A stretch of 64,000 nt of DNA from NCBI GenBank assembly GCA_023630585.1, contig CM042548.1:13394527-13458526 (forward strand). Reading direction: 5' to 3'. Origin of the DNA: Cranoglanis bouderius. Lineage: Eukaryota; Chordata; Actinopteri; Siluriformes; Cranoglanididae. The position numbers were made by a program, and so were the translations under genes. The notes below the pieces were generated by a model. It searched no databases, was not told the DNA's origin, and worked only from the letters and a program-made list of their open reading frames with translations. Shown here one piece after another: positions 21,940-33,783 of the stretch (positions are counted from its first letter, which is position 1; each line of letters starts with the position of its first letter).

Positions 21940-23750
21940 AAGAAAACAATATTTCAGTTAAAGGAAGTGCTGGGTGATCTACACCTCTCCCAGTTTTGAG
22001 TAAAACTAGAGACAGTATAACATGTATAACATTATAACAAGTACAAATAAGGGTCGACAAATGTTAAAAATTGATATTATATTTGCGATACTGTGTAGAA
22101 ATATCAGTCATGAGACTCTCTAGGCTCTGATGGATTTTAATCTTACACTTTGTCCTCATTTCTTTTTCGATTATAAAGTTATTGCAAACTCCATCACTTT
22201 TTTTATGACTAGCTCTTTTTTTCTGAAAGTGTATAAAGGAAAGAAGTGATATCAGGTCTGTTGACATTCACTATACATTACTATACTCTGTATATTACGT
22301 GGCATACAGAATGTTGACATTTATTCAGTTAGTGAATGGGATATGAGTAAATATTTCTATTTTAGTGAACACCGAGCTTGTATTCGCCGTTAACCGTTAC
22401 TCTTCCCCGAGGTGTGGTATCTAAAATTAAATCACTCGTTCCTGTTTCTCAGATCAAACACATTTACTTTCTGGTTAAAATCCCGTGGAAGCAGCAGCAG
22501 GAGCGATGCCGACGAGCTAATATTTGACCGTTTTGGTTCTGTCATCACGCCGGATCTCATCTCTGAGCTTCAATCCGCCGGCATGAAATGAGAGAGAAAT
22601 TAAAATCCTGACACTTTATTTAATCGTTTCTGCTCACGTCAGCTTTTTATTCACGCAGAGGAAATGAATCTGGCAAAAGGGGCAAAAGTCCACGACCAGC
22701 AACTGATTTGATATTAAAGGCATATTTCTCAGACAAGATTCCATTCTTTATAAATATAATCTACACTGTTAGAGACAACTCTGAATAGAATTAACACCAT
22801 TTTATTCGGAGTCAGGTCGATAAGTGTGAATCTACTGAAAAAAACAACAACAACAAAACAAACAAACAAACAAACAAAAAACCCAACCCTGATTTATTTC
22901 ATTATTTATCAAAAATTTGCAATTAATGTACTAATATAAATCCAGGACTGGGGTCAGTAGTGACCCATGACCTCATTTCCCTCGTTTTGCTTACCTTTTT
23001 TTTTTTTTTTTAAATTAATTAATTAATTAATTAATTATTTTTTAAAATAAATATGATCATGTTGAATAAACAACAACGAACAATTAGTTGTGATATTTCA
23101 ATATTTAAGAGTTTCTATTTTGTTTGAAATTAATGATATTAATATTAACAGAATCATTTAAAAAATCACTATTTCATTACATTTTTAATATTATACCATA
23201 TCTAGGAGCAATTCGTTTTAATATTGTAGTATTTCAATATTTGAGTGTTTACATTTTATTAAAGAATTAATGCAAATTCCATACAGAATGTATCTCATAA
23301 CCACTTATAAACATATTGCACAGCACGACAAAAGCAAAAAATATATGTAACTTTTAATTTTAGATATATTTTAACTTGGTTATTGTTAATCAGATGTTTA
23401 GACAGTTGTATATGCAGTATAACGTTGTGAGTATGTGAATAGAGTGAAATGTATACAGACTCTGTAGGAAGTGATACCCAAACCCGGGTGTCGCGTCGTC
23501 GACTGCACACATACTGAATTTAGATTTATTGATTGTCAGAAACTGGATCCGCAGTTCAGATTTCTTTTACAGTAAGTCGTTTTCTTGAAATAGTGGTCAT
23601 GAGGAAAACGCTTGAACACACAATATACAAATATTACATTTAATACTTCATAAAGTCCTTTATAGTGCAATTTAGGATCATTAATACAACAAGAAGAGAC
23701 AATAATAAAAACCAACAGCACATATTACTGAAGTGTGAGACCTCTGTGTC
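21096..23750. other. AT-rich intergenic DNA with simple repeats
   Basis: Contains a 10-bp repeat ATATCAATTA x3 (21272-21301), a TAA array running into AAG (21849-21945), CAAA units (22855-22880) and a T run followed by AATT units (22996-23037). The interval 22400-22720 is less repetitive, GC-richer and conserved-non-coding-like. No gene. Confidence 0.6.
21849..21945. repeat. Compound TAA / AAG microsatellite
   Basis: About twenty TAA units pass directly into about eleven AAG units. Confidence 0.97.
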
Positions 23751-23754
23751 CAGA

Positions 23755-24645
23755 ACCGTGATTAATCAGAAGGTGTTGATTCATTTTCTAGAACATCAGC
23801 TCTCACGGCAGCACAGCTGCAAATCACAGGTTTATATTAATATTAATACGCTCGTTCTTATATATACACATGTTATCTTTTCTATAGTAACAGCTCATTC
23901 AATCCACTAATGATAAACAGATTCAAAGCCATGTGTTATCGATTATTGGTGTGTAAGGAGATGTTTATGTAACACTTATAGAAGGAGTCTCCAGTGTCAG
24001 TGCTTTAACAGTCTTTAAGTTTTCTGACATCTTCAGGACAGAGGAGTTTATGCTTTTTGCAGTTTCCCAGTAACAACACGACAAGCTGCGTTTTTATTTT
24101 TTTGTCTTATTAACTTTAAGAGAGAGAAAAAAGAAAAGGCTGGCGAGGGAACGAGTGTTTATAGCTGCTATAATGTAAGCGAGAACAGGAGAGCATGTCT
24201 TGTTAAATGTAACTACTGTATATACAGATAAAAACTACAATGTTTCATTCTTAGTAAATAACATTGTTTGATTGTTGGGAAATTGCTGTGGTATAACAGA
24301 AATAAAAGTCTTGCGGATCTGCGGTTAAAGGAAAATATACGTAAGTTTAGCGTGTTACTAAACTCAAGTCTCCTAGTGTAAATATTGGCACCATCATATA
24401 AATATATGAATTCATTCATATTGGTCACTGTAGACTTTATTGGTTTAAAACAAATGCGAATTACTTTGTTAGCATTACTTACACTTTATTATTTGCTTAA
24501 ATAAATGTTATATTAAATGATATGTTCTGTTAATGTTAATGAAAATGAAGGCAGTAAATAAGTAAGGAATAAAACATTCTGTGTCCCGCTTTAATAGGAA
24601 AATGATCAACGACAGGGTGCAGTGACGTGATGTGTCCTAACACCA
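23755..24645 (+). mobile_element. R1 family repeat, long forward copy
   Basis: Starts GTGTTGATTCATTTTCTAGA near 23776, passes through GGAGTCTCCAGTGTCAGTGC (23985) and TTTATAGCTGCTATAATGTA (24159), and ends near 24640 with TTTAATAGGAAAATGATCAACG and CAGGGTG. The copies at 38432 and 62310 share the first half; those at 29382 and 40235 match in reverse. No coding frame. A non-autonomous element is likely; the class is unknown to me. Confidence 0.7.
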
Positions 24646-25653
24646 AGCACCATCGCAGTAAGTTCTGCCATCTTGGAACTGTGGAGGTCACGTGACAATT
24701 GTACGTTAACATTTTTATTTTTTGTTTTTTTAAGCCATGTTTTCCCTTATTCACACTGCAATTGCTTAAGATGTGTATGTGTACATGTGTACTGTATATG
24801 TAAACACTTTCCATTAAAATTAATTCTATCATATAGCAAGGTTTGTTTACCGAGTTCAGTAAACTGTGTTTTAAGATTAGACTGTGATTAGATAAAGTTA
24901 AGCTGCATTAAATATTCTTCCATGAGTTATCTGTAAATTTGACTCTACACAACTTAGCCATGTGCCAAAACAAACTTGGACATTATCTTAAAACAGGATA
25001 AATATTTAATATGCTGTAATAAAACACTATTATATAAACATCTCAGACTCAAAGTCGTCCTTTTCCTCCTGATGATCTGAGTGGAACAGGAAGAAGATGC
25101 TAATTAAGTCAGCGCTGAGCTCGTTACTTATTCATGCGTGTTACAGCAGTTAATGGTGAGCGCGCCATACCTTCGTCTCCTTCACTTTCAATTATTCAAA
25201 ATTCTTGATTTTTCTCGTCCCTGGAATTTGTCTGACATGTGAATATTATCTCAGGTGCCACTCACTTCTTCATCTCTACCCCAGGAGACATGGCAGAAAT
25301 GAATATGAAATATGAAAATGCAGAAAAGTCTCACCAAATCTGGCTCTGCACTGGCATTAATGACATAACCTGGCCTTAAAATATGAGCGCTGAGCATTAC
25401 AGGAAATGCCATCAAGCTCTGTGACCTTCAGCAAGAATGACAGAAATAAAGAATAAATAAAACTCAGGAAGCAATGAGAGGATGCAGTAATCTAAATGTT
25501 TAATAATATGGATTAATAAAGCCAAACCTGTTAATTAAATGTGTCAAAGACACCCAAGGACACTAAAAATAATTACAAAAACTTTGTTAGTGATGAGAAT
25601 TTAATGGCACACAATGTTTGGACTTTTAGGAAGTGATGAGCCGAGTCCGGAGG
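24646..25653. other. Intergenic DNA, nothing recognised
   Basis: No gene or clear repeat. The stretch 25080-25400 is low in simple repeats with TAAT cores and might be conserved non-coding. Confidence 0.45.
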
Positions 25654-26430
25654 TGACGTTTTACAACACTGGGAAGGAGGGAAGCAGGATGCACTCGCAG
25701 GGGAAAGTGGTCAGTTTATTAGGCACAGTCAAAATAATAAGAACATTCAAAAGAAAGGGGACAGTCTAACAAAAGTACAAAATTAAACAAGACAATAATC
25801 CCAAAACACGCTAGGGCAGTAATTCCAAACAGGTTAGTCAAGTATCCAAACATTTACAGGGCAAAAATCCAGGAAGTCATGAAACAGTAATCCAAAGGCT
25901 TACAGGGCAAAAATCCAGGAAGTGACGAGGCATGAATCCAAGAACCCGGGAACGCCGGGTAAACAAAACCATAGGAAAAAAACACAGGAACCAGGGAACG
26001 CCTGGTAAACAATAACATAGGAAAATAAACTACGATTCTTTATCTTCGTCGCTACATAGGGTTATACTAAATCATTCTTAAACACTTTCAGTTACATCTA
26101 AATCAATACTCCGCGACGAAGCGGACCCAGACAAGGGCTTAAGTAACAAAGTTAATCCTAAGCAAACAAGATCAAATGAGCGACACCTGGAAACAATAAT
26201 CACATAATAAAAGGAGAACCAATGACAGAACACAAACCCAGTGGACCAATAAGGAAGCGGGGGCAGAGACATGACGTAAAACAAAAACAATTGCGTACAT
26301 GGCAACATAAACAAAACCAGAGTTCATTAAACCGTCCGGAGATTTTTTTATGAATCGCGCTAGAATGTGCTCTGTGGAACGCGGAAGTGCGCTGCTCCGC
26401 TAGCGGCGCAGCGAGAGGGAGATGCTAACA
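25654..26430 (-). mobile_element. LTR (solo), reverse, same family as 53657-54529
   Basis: The left portion reads GGATGCACTCGCAGGGGAAA then GTGGTCAGTTTATTAGG, the exact complement of the 3' part of the LTR at 53657-54529. The right end GATGCTAACA at 26421-26430 is the complement of a TGTTAGC start. The left boundary is diverged and I could not find a target duplication. An internal direct repeat of CAGGGCAAAAATCCAGGAAG occurs near 25857 and 25901. No gag or pol follows. Confidence 0.75.
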
Positions 26431-26529
26431 ACCTGAGACATCAGATGAGTTTAAATCTTAAGATAAAAAACACAACACAACACAATTCATGTCAGTGAGA
26501 AACCTCAAAACTCTGTCTTGAAAATGTTT

Positions 26530-26625
26530 CTACAGCTTTACCTCTGACTGTTACGAAGCGCTGACATTGGAGACTCCTTCCATAAATGTTAAATAAACAT
26601 CTCCTTACTTTAATAAAAGTACTTA
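26530..26625 (-). repeat. R1 family fragment
   Basis: CTCTGACTGTTACGAAGCGC and GGAGACTCCTTCCATAAATG match the internal part of R1 in reverse. Confidence 0.7.
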
Positions 26626-27196
26626 TCTTATCTAAAACACCATCTCAACAATTACTCGTTATTTTTGTCTTAAAACAATGGCGCTCTGCACATGTCTCAG
26701 TCATCACCAGTTCTCATTTCATTCGGAGAATAAATTTTTGCAGCTGAGGAGTGACTCGACTGTCACAGAGAGAAACAGCTGTTCTACAAGTTAAGTTGCT
26801 AACAGCATTCACTTCATCCCTGTTCTAATCTCAGGTGTAATTGGTAATACGTAATCATGTTTTTGTTTGCTAACATCGTTTATCACACTTGGCACGTAAA
26901 CAAAGCTTAGCACTGAGATGATAGATTAAGGATGCTAAAGAGAAAATGATCATTACTCAAGGCTCGGCTGGCGGAAATTCACCTCGTCTAAATAACAGAT
27001 ACTAATGAGCTCCCGTCATGAGCTAGTTGTGCAAGGTGTTGTTATTATAACGAATGTGAGAGGTTAATAGCTAAAGGTGTGGCTAAAGGGGGTCGCTGAT
27101 TGACCGCTAGCTGTTCGGGACAGACAAGTAGAAAAATGGAAGCTGTATTCATCGTGAAGGGAAATGATGCTCCGTTAATTTACTCAATGTTACAGC

Positions 27197-27252
<56 letters not shown>

Positions 27253-27794
27253 AAGAGGTGCTGTGTAACATGAGACAGAAATGGCGGAAAACGTCATGTG
27301 ACCTCAGAGCACTCCTCCGTGACTACGCTCTTTCGTTAGTGACCCGCTTGGTCATCCTTTGTTCAGCTCATTTCATTCAAGATTCAATTAAACGCCGAAC
27401 ACGATCTCCTAGCGCCGTTCTCGTAACCCCGTGTCCCTTTTATCAAGCTCAAATCTCCGGACTCATTACATACTCATTTCTTTATTTCATTTTCACAGAA
27501 TTTGACTCCTGAGCGTCATCATATACATAATCAAGATTAATTAACATACATTAAAAAAACAAAAACAAAAACAGGGAAACACAAACTAGTAGTTGTAGTG
27601 GAATTAGAAAGCTAGTAAAAGTAGTGATGTTCCTCAGTATGCACTTCCTTTTCATGTAAAGTGGCCACAGAGCGTATAATATCTTTTGCACACTTTTCTG
27701 GCCACAAGCTTCAGACTCTTAAAAGCTGCAATCTGATTAGTCGACGATTAGTCACTCAAAATAGTTCACAGAATATAAAAAAATACTGTGTGTG
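26626..27794. other. Intergenic DNA, candidate conserved block, CA array
   Basis: Includes a CA array at 27199-27250. The stretch 27340-27540 is moderately GC-rich with no repeat similarity and ends in TAAT-rich sequence; it may be a conserved non-coding element. The open frame 27258-27512 has no recognisable protein and starts inside the microsatellite flank. Confidence 0.45.
27199..27250. repeat. CA microsatellite
   Basis: Twenty-six CA units. Confidence 0.97.
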
Positions 27795-27990
27795 GAGCTG
27801 TTATAGGAAAATAATCAACGACAGGGTGGTGTGATGAAGCAGAGTCACTGTCACCCCCCTGATGTCGATTATTTTTTTAACAGCATGTCCATAAGTTTTA
27901 TTCTTTTATCCCCAGCAATTTAGTAATGATTATCATTGTTTACTTTATTAAAGAATGGCATTTTTATCTGTTTATAGTTTATAGTTACAT
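27795..27990 (-). repeat. R1 family fragment with intact hairpin end
   Basis: GCTGTTATAGGAAAATAATC at 27799 and, about 70 bases on, TCGATTATTTTTTTAACAGC form the two arms of a hairpin around GAAGCAGAGTCACTGTC. This is the clearest copy of the R1 3' hairpin. It continues into R1 body text (CCCAGCAATTTAG, TTTATTAAAGAATGGCA). Confidence 0.75.
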
Positions 27991-29381
27991 TTAATGTCCA
28001 TGAAGCAGAGTCAGATCCTGTTACCAAAATGAGATGAGATGTCTGTGATAATATATAATATGAAATGTCTGTGATAAATAACCTGCTTGGTAAGAATTGA
28101 ATGTAATTGTTAATTAATTACATTATATTTATATTCATAGTAACAGTGATACATAGTATGTAAAAAAAAATGGCTGCAAATCTTTATTAATATATTGATA
28201 GTAAATAGTAGTAAATACATTAATTAAACAATTTGAGGGAAAAACTGCTTTGTTAAATATAATATATTATATATATAATTTTATGTAAAATTTAACTCAA
28301 GACTATGACCGAAATATGTAGGTTTTCCATTTTATTAGTTTCAATAGTTAAATATTAAATCAATTAGCACACTGTAATGAATGTAAGTGTATTTCAAATT
28401 ATATACAATAATTATTCATTAGTTAATCATTAATGAATCATTAAATTTTAAGTAATAAAGAACTTTATACTTGTTTCATAATCAGTTTATTACCAAATCT
28501 TAGATTAGTGTTTAATAAGGTTTAGATAAACTAGCGTGCTAACCTAACAAGTGAAAACTAATTTTGGAAGTGAAAGCTAATCTAGTGATTCAAAGCTAAC
28601 CTAGCAAGTGTAGCAACTGTGTACCTCTGGAATTGTGTGGTTGCTACATGGATCGTTTAATTTTTTGTGTTGTTGTTGTCTGAGTCTCAGACAGAGGGCT
28701 GTCAATCAAGAGTGCTCAGTAGAATGTGAAGCCACGCCCCTCAGGACAGTCAGATCAGTGAGTTAAGCTGCTGTTTTAATATTTTTCACAGTTTTTATAA
28801 ACTGCCTGTGTGAAAACAAAGCATGAAACTTAATATTTAAGTTATTTTTAGCAGTTCTAGCTGTGAAGTTATCTTTAGCAGTTCTAGCCTCCGTGTTGAA
28901 TTAACACCCACAGTCATTTTGACCCAGTGCTATTTTTTCCTCAGCAATTCCAAACTCCAATCCAAAAACAGACTCTCAGATTAGAAATGGAGTCATGTCT
29001 GCACTGTCCTTGCTGTTACAGAGCCCAACTTGGCTGCTGGATACGGCCTGATGTAAATGCTCTGTGATTTGTCAGAGGTTTGATAAACCGCAGTGACGGT
29101 CAGCGTGGCTTTGGCTCGGATCCCAGGCGAACCGCCGCCGAAGCTCTCCATCACTCATCGTGAGCTGAACGGGGCTGGGGCGCTGAACAGCAGCGAGAGG
29201 GACAGATGGGGGAAAGCTTGCTGACTCGTAAAAGTTCTGTAGCGTTCTGTGCTGTCATAAAGTGCCTGGAGTGTAATTCTGATCCACCTGCATTTCTGCA
29301 TGGGAAACTGAAAAAATGCCAAAAAACGGTTAAAAATAAGATGTGATAGGAAGAGAGTTTTGGAATGAATGATGGTCAGGG
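27991..29381. other. AT-rich intergenic DNA, nothing recognised
   Basis: AT-rich to about 28640, then more balanced sequence. No gene, no assigned repeat. Confidence 0.6.
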
Positions 29382-30505
29382 TGCTGCTGTTACTGTCACT
29401 GTTTTCACCTGGATGCTGATTTTCCAATAACAGCACATCCCTGTGTTAGGTTACACCACGATTCAGACTCCATTTCCCAGCAAACTCAGAGGCCTACAAA
29501 CATGGCCACCATGGACTCCACTTTCCACAACACACACACACATTCACATGCTCACAGTCACCGGACTTTTAATGACACACACCTGTTTGCAATCACACAC
29601 CAATCACCATGCTCTATATAAACCTCATTCAGTGTTTGCCTCCCTGTGAAGTATTTGCTCAGTTACCTTGTGTTCTGTCAGTACCAAGCTGTTGATTATT
29701 GCTCTGTTTATTCTGGTTTTGATCTTTTGCCTGGCATCTCGTTTCTGGATTATTGTCTTTGCCCCTGTGATATTGTTTGCACATCGCTCGACCCTGGATT
29801 GTATATTCACACTGCCTTTTGCCTCACGTTTTGGATTGGTAGCTGTTCCTAAATAACTGCTGTTCCTAATAAACTGACTTTTACCTGCACTTGCATCCTG
29901 CTCTTAGTCTGTATTCTAACACCCTGAAAGTCTTATTCCTCTTGTACCTCAGCAATTCATCAATAATTATCAGTTTATAGCTTTATTTATACCTATATAT
30001 TGTCACTTACATTATAGCAGCTATAAACATTCATTCTCTCACCAGCCTCTTCTTATATTTCTTTCTTGGAGTCTATAAGACAAAAAAAAAAAAAACAACA
30101 AACACAAATGTAACTTCTCATGTTACAGAGAAACTGCAAAAAAACAACATAAACTCCTCTGTCCTGAAGACGTCGGAAAACTTCAAATTACAGCTTCACC
30201 TCTGACACTGGAGACTCCTTCCGTAAATGATAAATAAATTACAGAAAACTTCACCACATCAACAATTTCACAAGTAGTAGTTGTTCTTGTTTTTTTTTGT
30301 TTTTTTAAAACTTGTTTATGTGGAGCGTCCGCTCTACAGGTCCCTGTGAATGAGCTGTTGCTATAGAAACGATAACACATTAGAACGAGCGCATTAATAC
30401 AGTATTAATATAAACCTGTGATTTGCAGCTATGCTACTGTCAGAGCTGCTGTTACAGAAAATTAATCAACACCTTCTGACCAATCACACTCCAGTTAGCT
30501 ATATG
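29382..30505 (-). mobile_element. R1 family repeat, long reverse copy, split by a solo LTR
   Basis: The hairpin-end side (TGCTGATTTTCCAATAACAGC, 29414-29434) is separated from the body (TTATTCCTCTTGTACCTCAG onward at 29933) by the LTR at 29444-29921. The body runs through GGAGACTCCTTCCGTAAATG (30209) to TTAATCAACACCTTCTGACC (30463-30482). Removing the LTR restores the order seen at 36845. Confidence 0.8.
29444..29921 (+). mobile_element. Solo LTR with 5-bp target duplication, nested in R1
   Basis: Starts TGTTAGG, ends TCTAACA (TG...CA with 6-bp inverted ends). CCCTG flanks it on both sides (29439-29443 and 29922-29926). Inside are a TATA-box-like CTATATAAACC near 29613 and a poly(A) signal in CCTAATAAACTGAC near 29868, the expected LTR order. 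At 478 bp with no internal region, it is a recombined solo LTR. A small open frame inside is not a gene. Confidence 0.9.
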
Positions 30506-31184
30506 TATACACACACATCAGATTATATACGTGTGTATACGTATAGACTTGCACATTAGTTTCCGTATAATGGCCGAAGTGAAGCTGAAATCTGTCAATA
30601 TGTCACATTAGATCTGCTGTTTAAACGGCGCAGCGGCGTTCATGTAATCTCACGTCTCGATCCCTGACACACATCAGTGCTCTTATTACAGTGTAATGAC
30701 CGTGTCGACGCTTAACACGTGATCACTTCGGGAAAAAAATGATCACGCAACACCTTGGAATATTAAAAAAGGAACGCGTGGTGCATGTTTAATTCTCTTC
30801 GGTTTATGACCGCGCTTCCATGCAGTGATTTTTAAGAGTCTTAATTCAGCCCGAGGTGACGTGGAGAGAGGAACAGATGCGATTTAACTCACACTGAGAG
30901 CTTTTACTACGAGCTGGACATAAAAAAAAAAAAACTCAATTATCACAGATATTAGACGTGTTGTGATCACAGCAGGGGAAACACTGCACTTATTTTCTAC
31001 AAAGATCATGTACTACATTTAATTAATTTTTTATTCTTTATAATTTGTGTTCCATATTTATTTTTCTTTCTTACTCAGTTTACTGTCTTATCTTCTGTAG
31101 AGTATCAGTGTGTAGAGTGTGTCAGTTAATATTTTACCTACATTTTTTATTTTATGGTGAACTTTATTTTTACTTTATTTGTTT
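30506..31184. other. Intergenic DNA, nothing recognised
   Basis: Balanced sequence at 30540-30900 (TGACGTGGAGAG-type text, few repeats), then AT-rich. No gene. Confidence 0.55.
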
Positions 31185-31379
31185 TATTTACATTTATGGC
31201 ATTTGGCAAACACCCTTATCCAGAGCGACTTACATTTATGTCATTTATACAACTGAGCAGTTGAGGGTTAAGGGCCTTGCTCAAGGGCCCACAGTGGCAG
31301 CTTGGCGGTGCTGGGGTTTGAACTCACGACCTTCTGATCAGTAGTCCAACATCTTAACCACTGAGCTACCTCTTGTGAC
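31185..31379 (-). mobile_element. tRNA-derived SINE with L2-type tail
   Basis: On the minus strand a tRNA-like head carries GTAGCTCAGTGGTTAAG (A box, 31353-31369) and GGTCGTGAGTTCAAACC (B box, 31315-31331). A core follows (GGGCCCTTGAGCAAGGCCCT), then a tail CGCTCTGGATAAGGGTGTTT with GCCATAAATGTAAA. The tail matches the 3' end of the L2 LINE at 10095-10165. It would be transcribed by RNA polymerase III from the internal boxes and moved by the LINE enzyme. Confidence 0.85.
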
Positions 31380-32167
31380 CAAAAATAAATTTATAATTTA
31401 AGCATTATATCTTTATTTATTTTATATTTTAGGATTAATTATTTATTTTTAGCATTTTTATTGCATTTTTAAAAATGTTCTCTATTTTCCAATTTCTCAC
31501 TTTTGAGGAATTTACTTTATTTATATAAAGCACTTTAAATTACATTTTAGTGTATAAAATGTGCTACACAGTAAATATATATATATTTTTTTTTCAAATT
31601 TGAATTGACTTATCGCCCTGTTTTATCGCTGTTTATTTTCTAGCATGAATAATTTTATATTTTATGTTTTTTTAACCTGAGCTTTATTTCCCTACTTTAC
31701 CCAATTCATCATTGCTATTTTATCTTATCTTATCTTATCTTATCTTATTTATTTATTTAATGGTCACTTTATTGCTATTTATTTTTATAATTTCTACTCC
31801 ATCTCTAATTTCTGTTTCTTTCCTTGTTCTGATTTTTTTCTTTGCCTTTTTTTCTTTGTAAATAGTATTAAGCTCCATTCTAACGTATGAAATAAGCCAT
31901 AAATAAAGTTTTTTAATCATTATTATGATGATTATTACTCCTTACTGACTCATCACTCTGATTTTAACTCTGTTTACTCTTCTGCTGAGCGTGATAAATA
32001 CAGCTGGGGTTTAAATCTCTCTCTAGAGGACACGGCAGAAAAATAATACACTCACCTCGAAATAGAAACACTTTCTTCTTCAGTGTTATATAATACTCAG
32101 ATTCCTGAATAATCACAAAAGCACTGTTTAAATCTTAAATCCTGACACTTTTTTGTCTTCATATATA
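31380..32167. other. AT-rich intergenic DNA
   Basis: A TATCT pentanucleotide array at 31721-31746 and many TTTATTTA runs. No gene. Confidence 0.6.
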
Positions 32168-33771
32168 CAGTATCTCACAAAAGTGAGTACACCCCTCACA
32201 TTTTTGTAAATATTTTATTGTATCTTTTCATGGGACAACACTGAAGAAATGTCACTTTACTACAATGTAAAGTAGTGAGTGTACAGCTTGTATAACAGTG
32301 TAAATTTGCTGTCCCCTCAAAATAACTCAACACACAGCCATTAATGTCTAAACCGCTGGCAACAAAAGTGAGTACACCCCTAAGTGAAAATGTCTAAATT
32401 GGGCCCAAAGTGACAATATTTTGTGTGGCCACCATTATTTTCCAGCACTGCCTTAACCCTGTTGGGCATGGAGTTCACCAGAGCTTCACAGGTTGCCACT
32501 GGAGTCCTCTTCCACTCCTCCATGACGACATCGCAGAGCTGGTGGATGTTAGAGACCTTGCGCTCCTCCACCTTACATTTGAGGATGCCCCACAGATGCT
32601 CAATAGGGTTTAGGTCTGGAGACATGCTTGGCATCACCAACAGTGGTCGTCTTGGAGGTGTGTTTGGGGTCATTATCATGTTGGAATACTGCCGTGCGGC
32701 CCAGTTTCCGAAGGGAGGGGATCATGCTCTGCTTCAGTATGTCACAGTACATGTTGGCATTCATGGTTCCTTCAATGAACTGTAGCTCCCCAGTGCCGGC
32801 AGCACTCATGCAGCCCCAGACCATGACACTCCCACCACCATGCTTGACTGTAGGCAAGACACACTTGTCTTTGTACTCCTCACCTGGTTGCCGCCACACA
32901 CGCTTGACACCATCTGAACCAAATAAGTTTATCTTGGTCTCATCAGACCACAGGACATGGTTCCAGTAATCCATGTCCTTAGTCTGCTTGTCTTCAGCAA
33001 ACTATTTGCGGGCTTTCTTGTGCATCATCTTTAGAAGAGGTTTCCTTCTGGGATGACAGCCAATTTGATGCAGTGTGCGGCGTGTGGTCTGAGCACTGAC
33101 AGGCTGACCCCCCACCCCTTCAACCTCTGCAGCAATGCTGGCAGCACTCATATGTCTATTCTGCAAAGCCAACCTCTGGATATGATGCTGAGCACGTGCA
33201 CTCAACTTCTTTGGTCGACCATGGCAAGGCCTGTTCTGAGTGGAACTTGTCCTGTTAAACCACTGTATTGTCTTGGCCAACATGCTGCAACTCAGTTTCA
33301 GGGTGTTGGCAATCTTCTTATAGCCTCGGCCATCTTTATGTAGAGCAGCAATTCTTTTTTTCAGATCCTCAGAGAGTTCTTTGCCATGAGGTGCCATGTT
33401 GAACTTCCAGTGACGAGTATGAGAGATTGTGAGAGCGATAACACCAAACTAAACACACCTGCTCCCCATTCACACCTGAGACCTTGTAATACTAACAAGT
33501 CACATGACACTGGGGAGGGAAAATGGCTAATTGGGCCCAATTCAGACATTTTCACTTAGGGGTGTACTCACTTTTGTTGCCAGCGGTTTAGACATTAATG
33601 GCTGTGTGTTGAGTTATTTTGAGGGGACAGCAAATTTACACTGTTATACAAGCTGTACAATCACTACTTTACATTGTAGCAAAGTGTCATTTCGTCAGTG
33701 TTGTCCCATGAAAAGATATAATAAAATATTTACAAAAATGTGAGGGGTGTACTCACTTTTGTGAGATACTG
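32168..33771 (-). mobile_element. Near-complete Tc1-like transposon, long IR/DR ends
   Basis: Terminal inverted repeats of about 225 bp start CAGTATCTCACAAAAGTGAG and are almost identical at both ends. TA lies at 32166-32167 and 33772-33773. Within each end the motif ACAAAAGTGAGTACACCCCT occurs twice, at the outer end and about 185 bp inward, the IR/DR arrangement of transposase binding sites. The near-identity of the ends argues for a young copy. Confidence 0.96.
32380..33397 (-). pseudogene. Tc1 transposase, one nonsense codon and one frameshift deletion
   Basis: The start codon is at 33395-33397 (MAPHGKELSEDLKKRIAALH). The HTH domains end with KPLLKMMHKKARK, then TAG at about 32999-33001 where related copies have glutamine. 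In the same frame follow LWSDETKINLF (first catalytic aspartate), KHGGGSVMVWGCMS and FQHDNDPKHTSKTTT (second aspartate). A deletion of roughly 30 bases near 32640 then shifts the frame, and SPDLNPIEHLWG (catalytic glutamate) and the C-terminus continue to 32380. All three DDE residues are present, but these two lesions inactivate it. Confidence 0.93.
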
Positions 33772-33783
33772 TATATATATATT

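Noticed and set aside
29646..29856. Forward open frames with hydrophobic segments
   Set aside because: Wholly inside the solo LTR, in overlapping frames.
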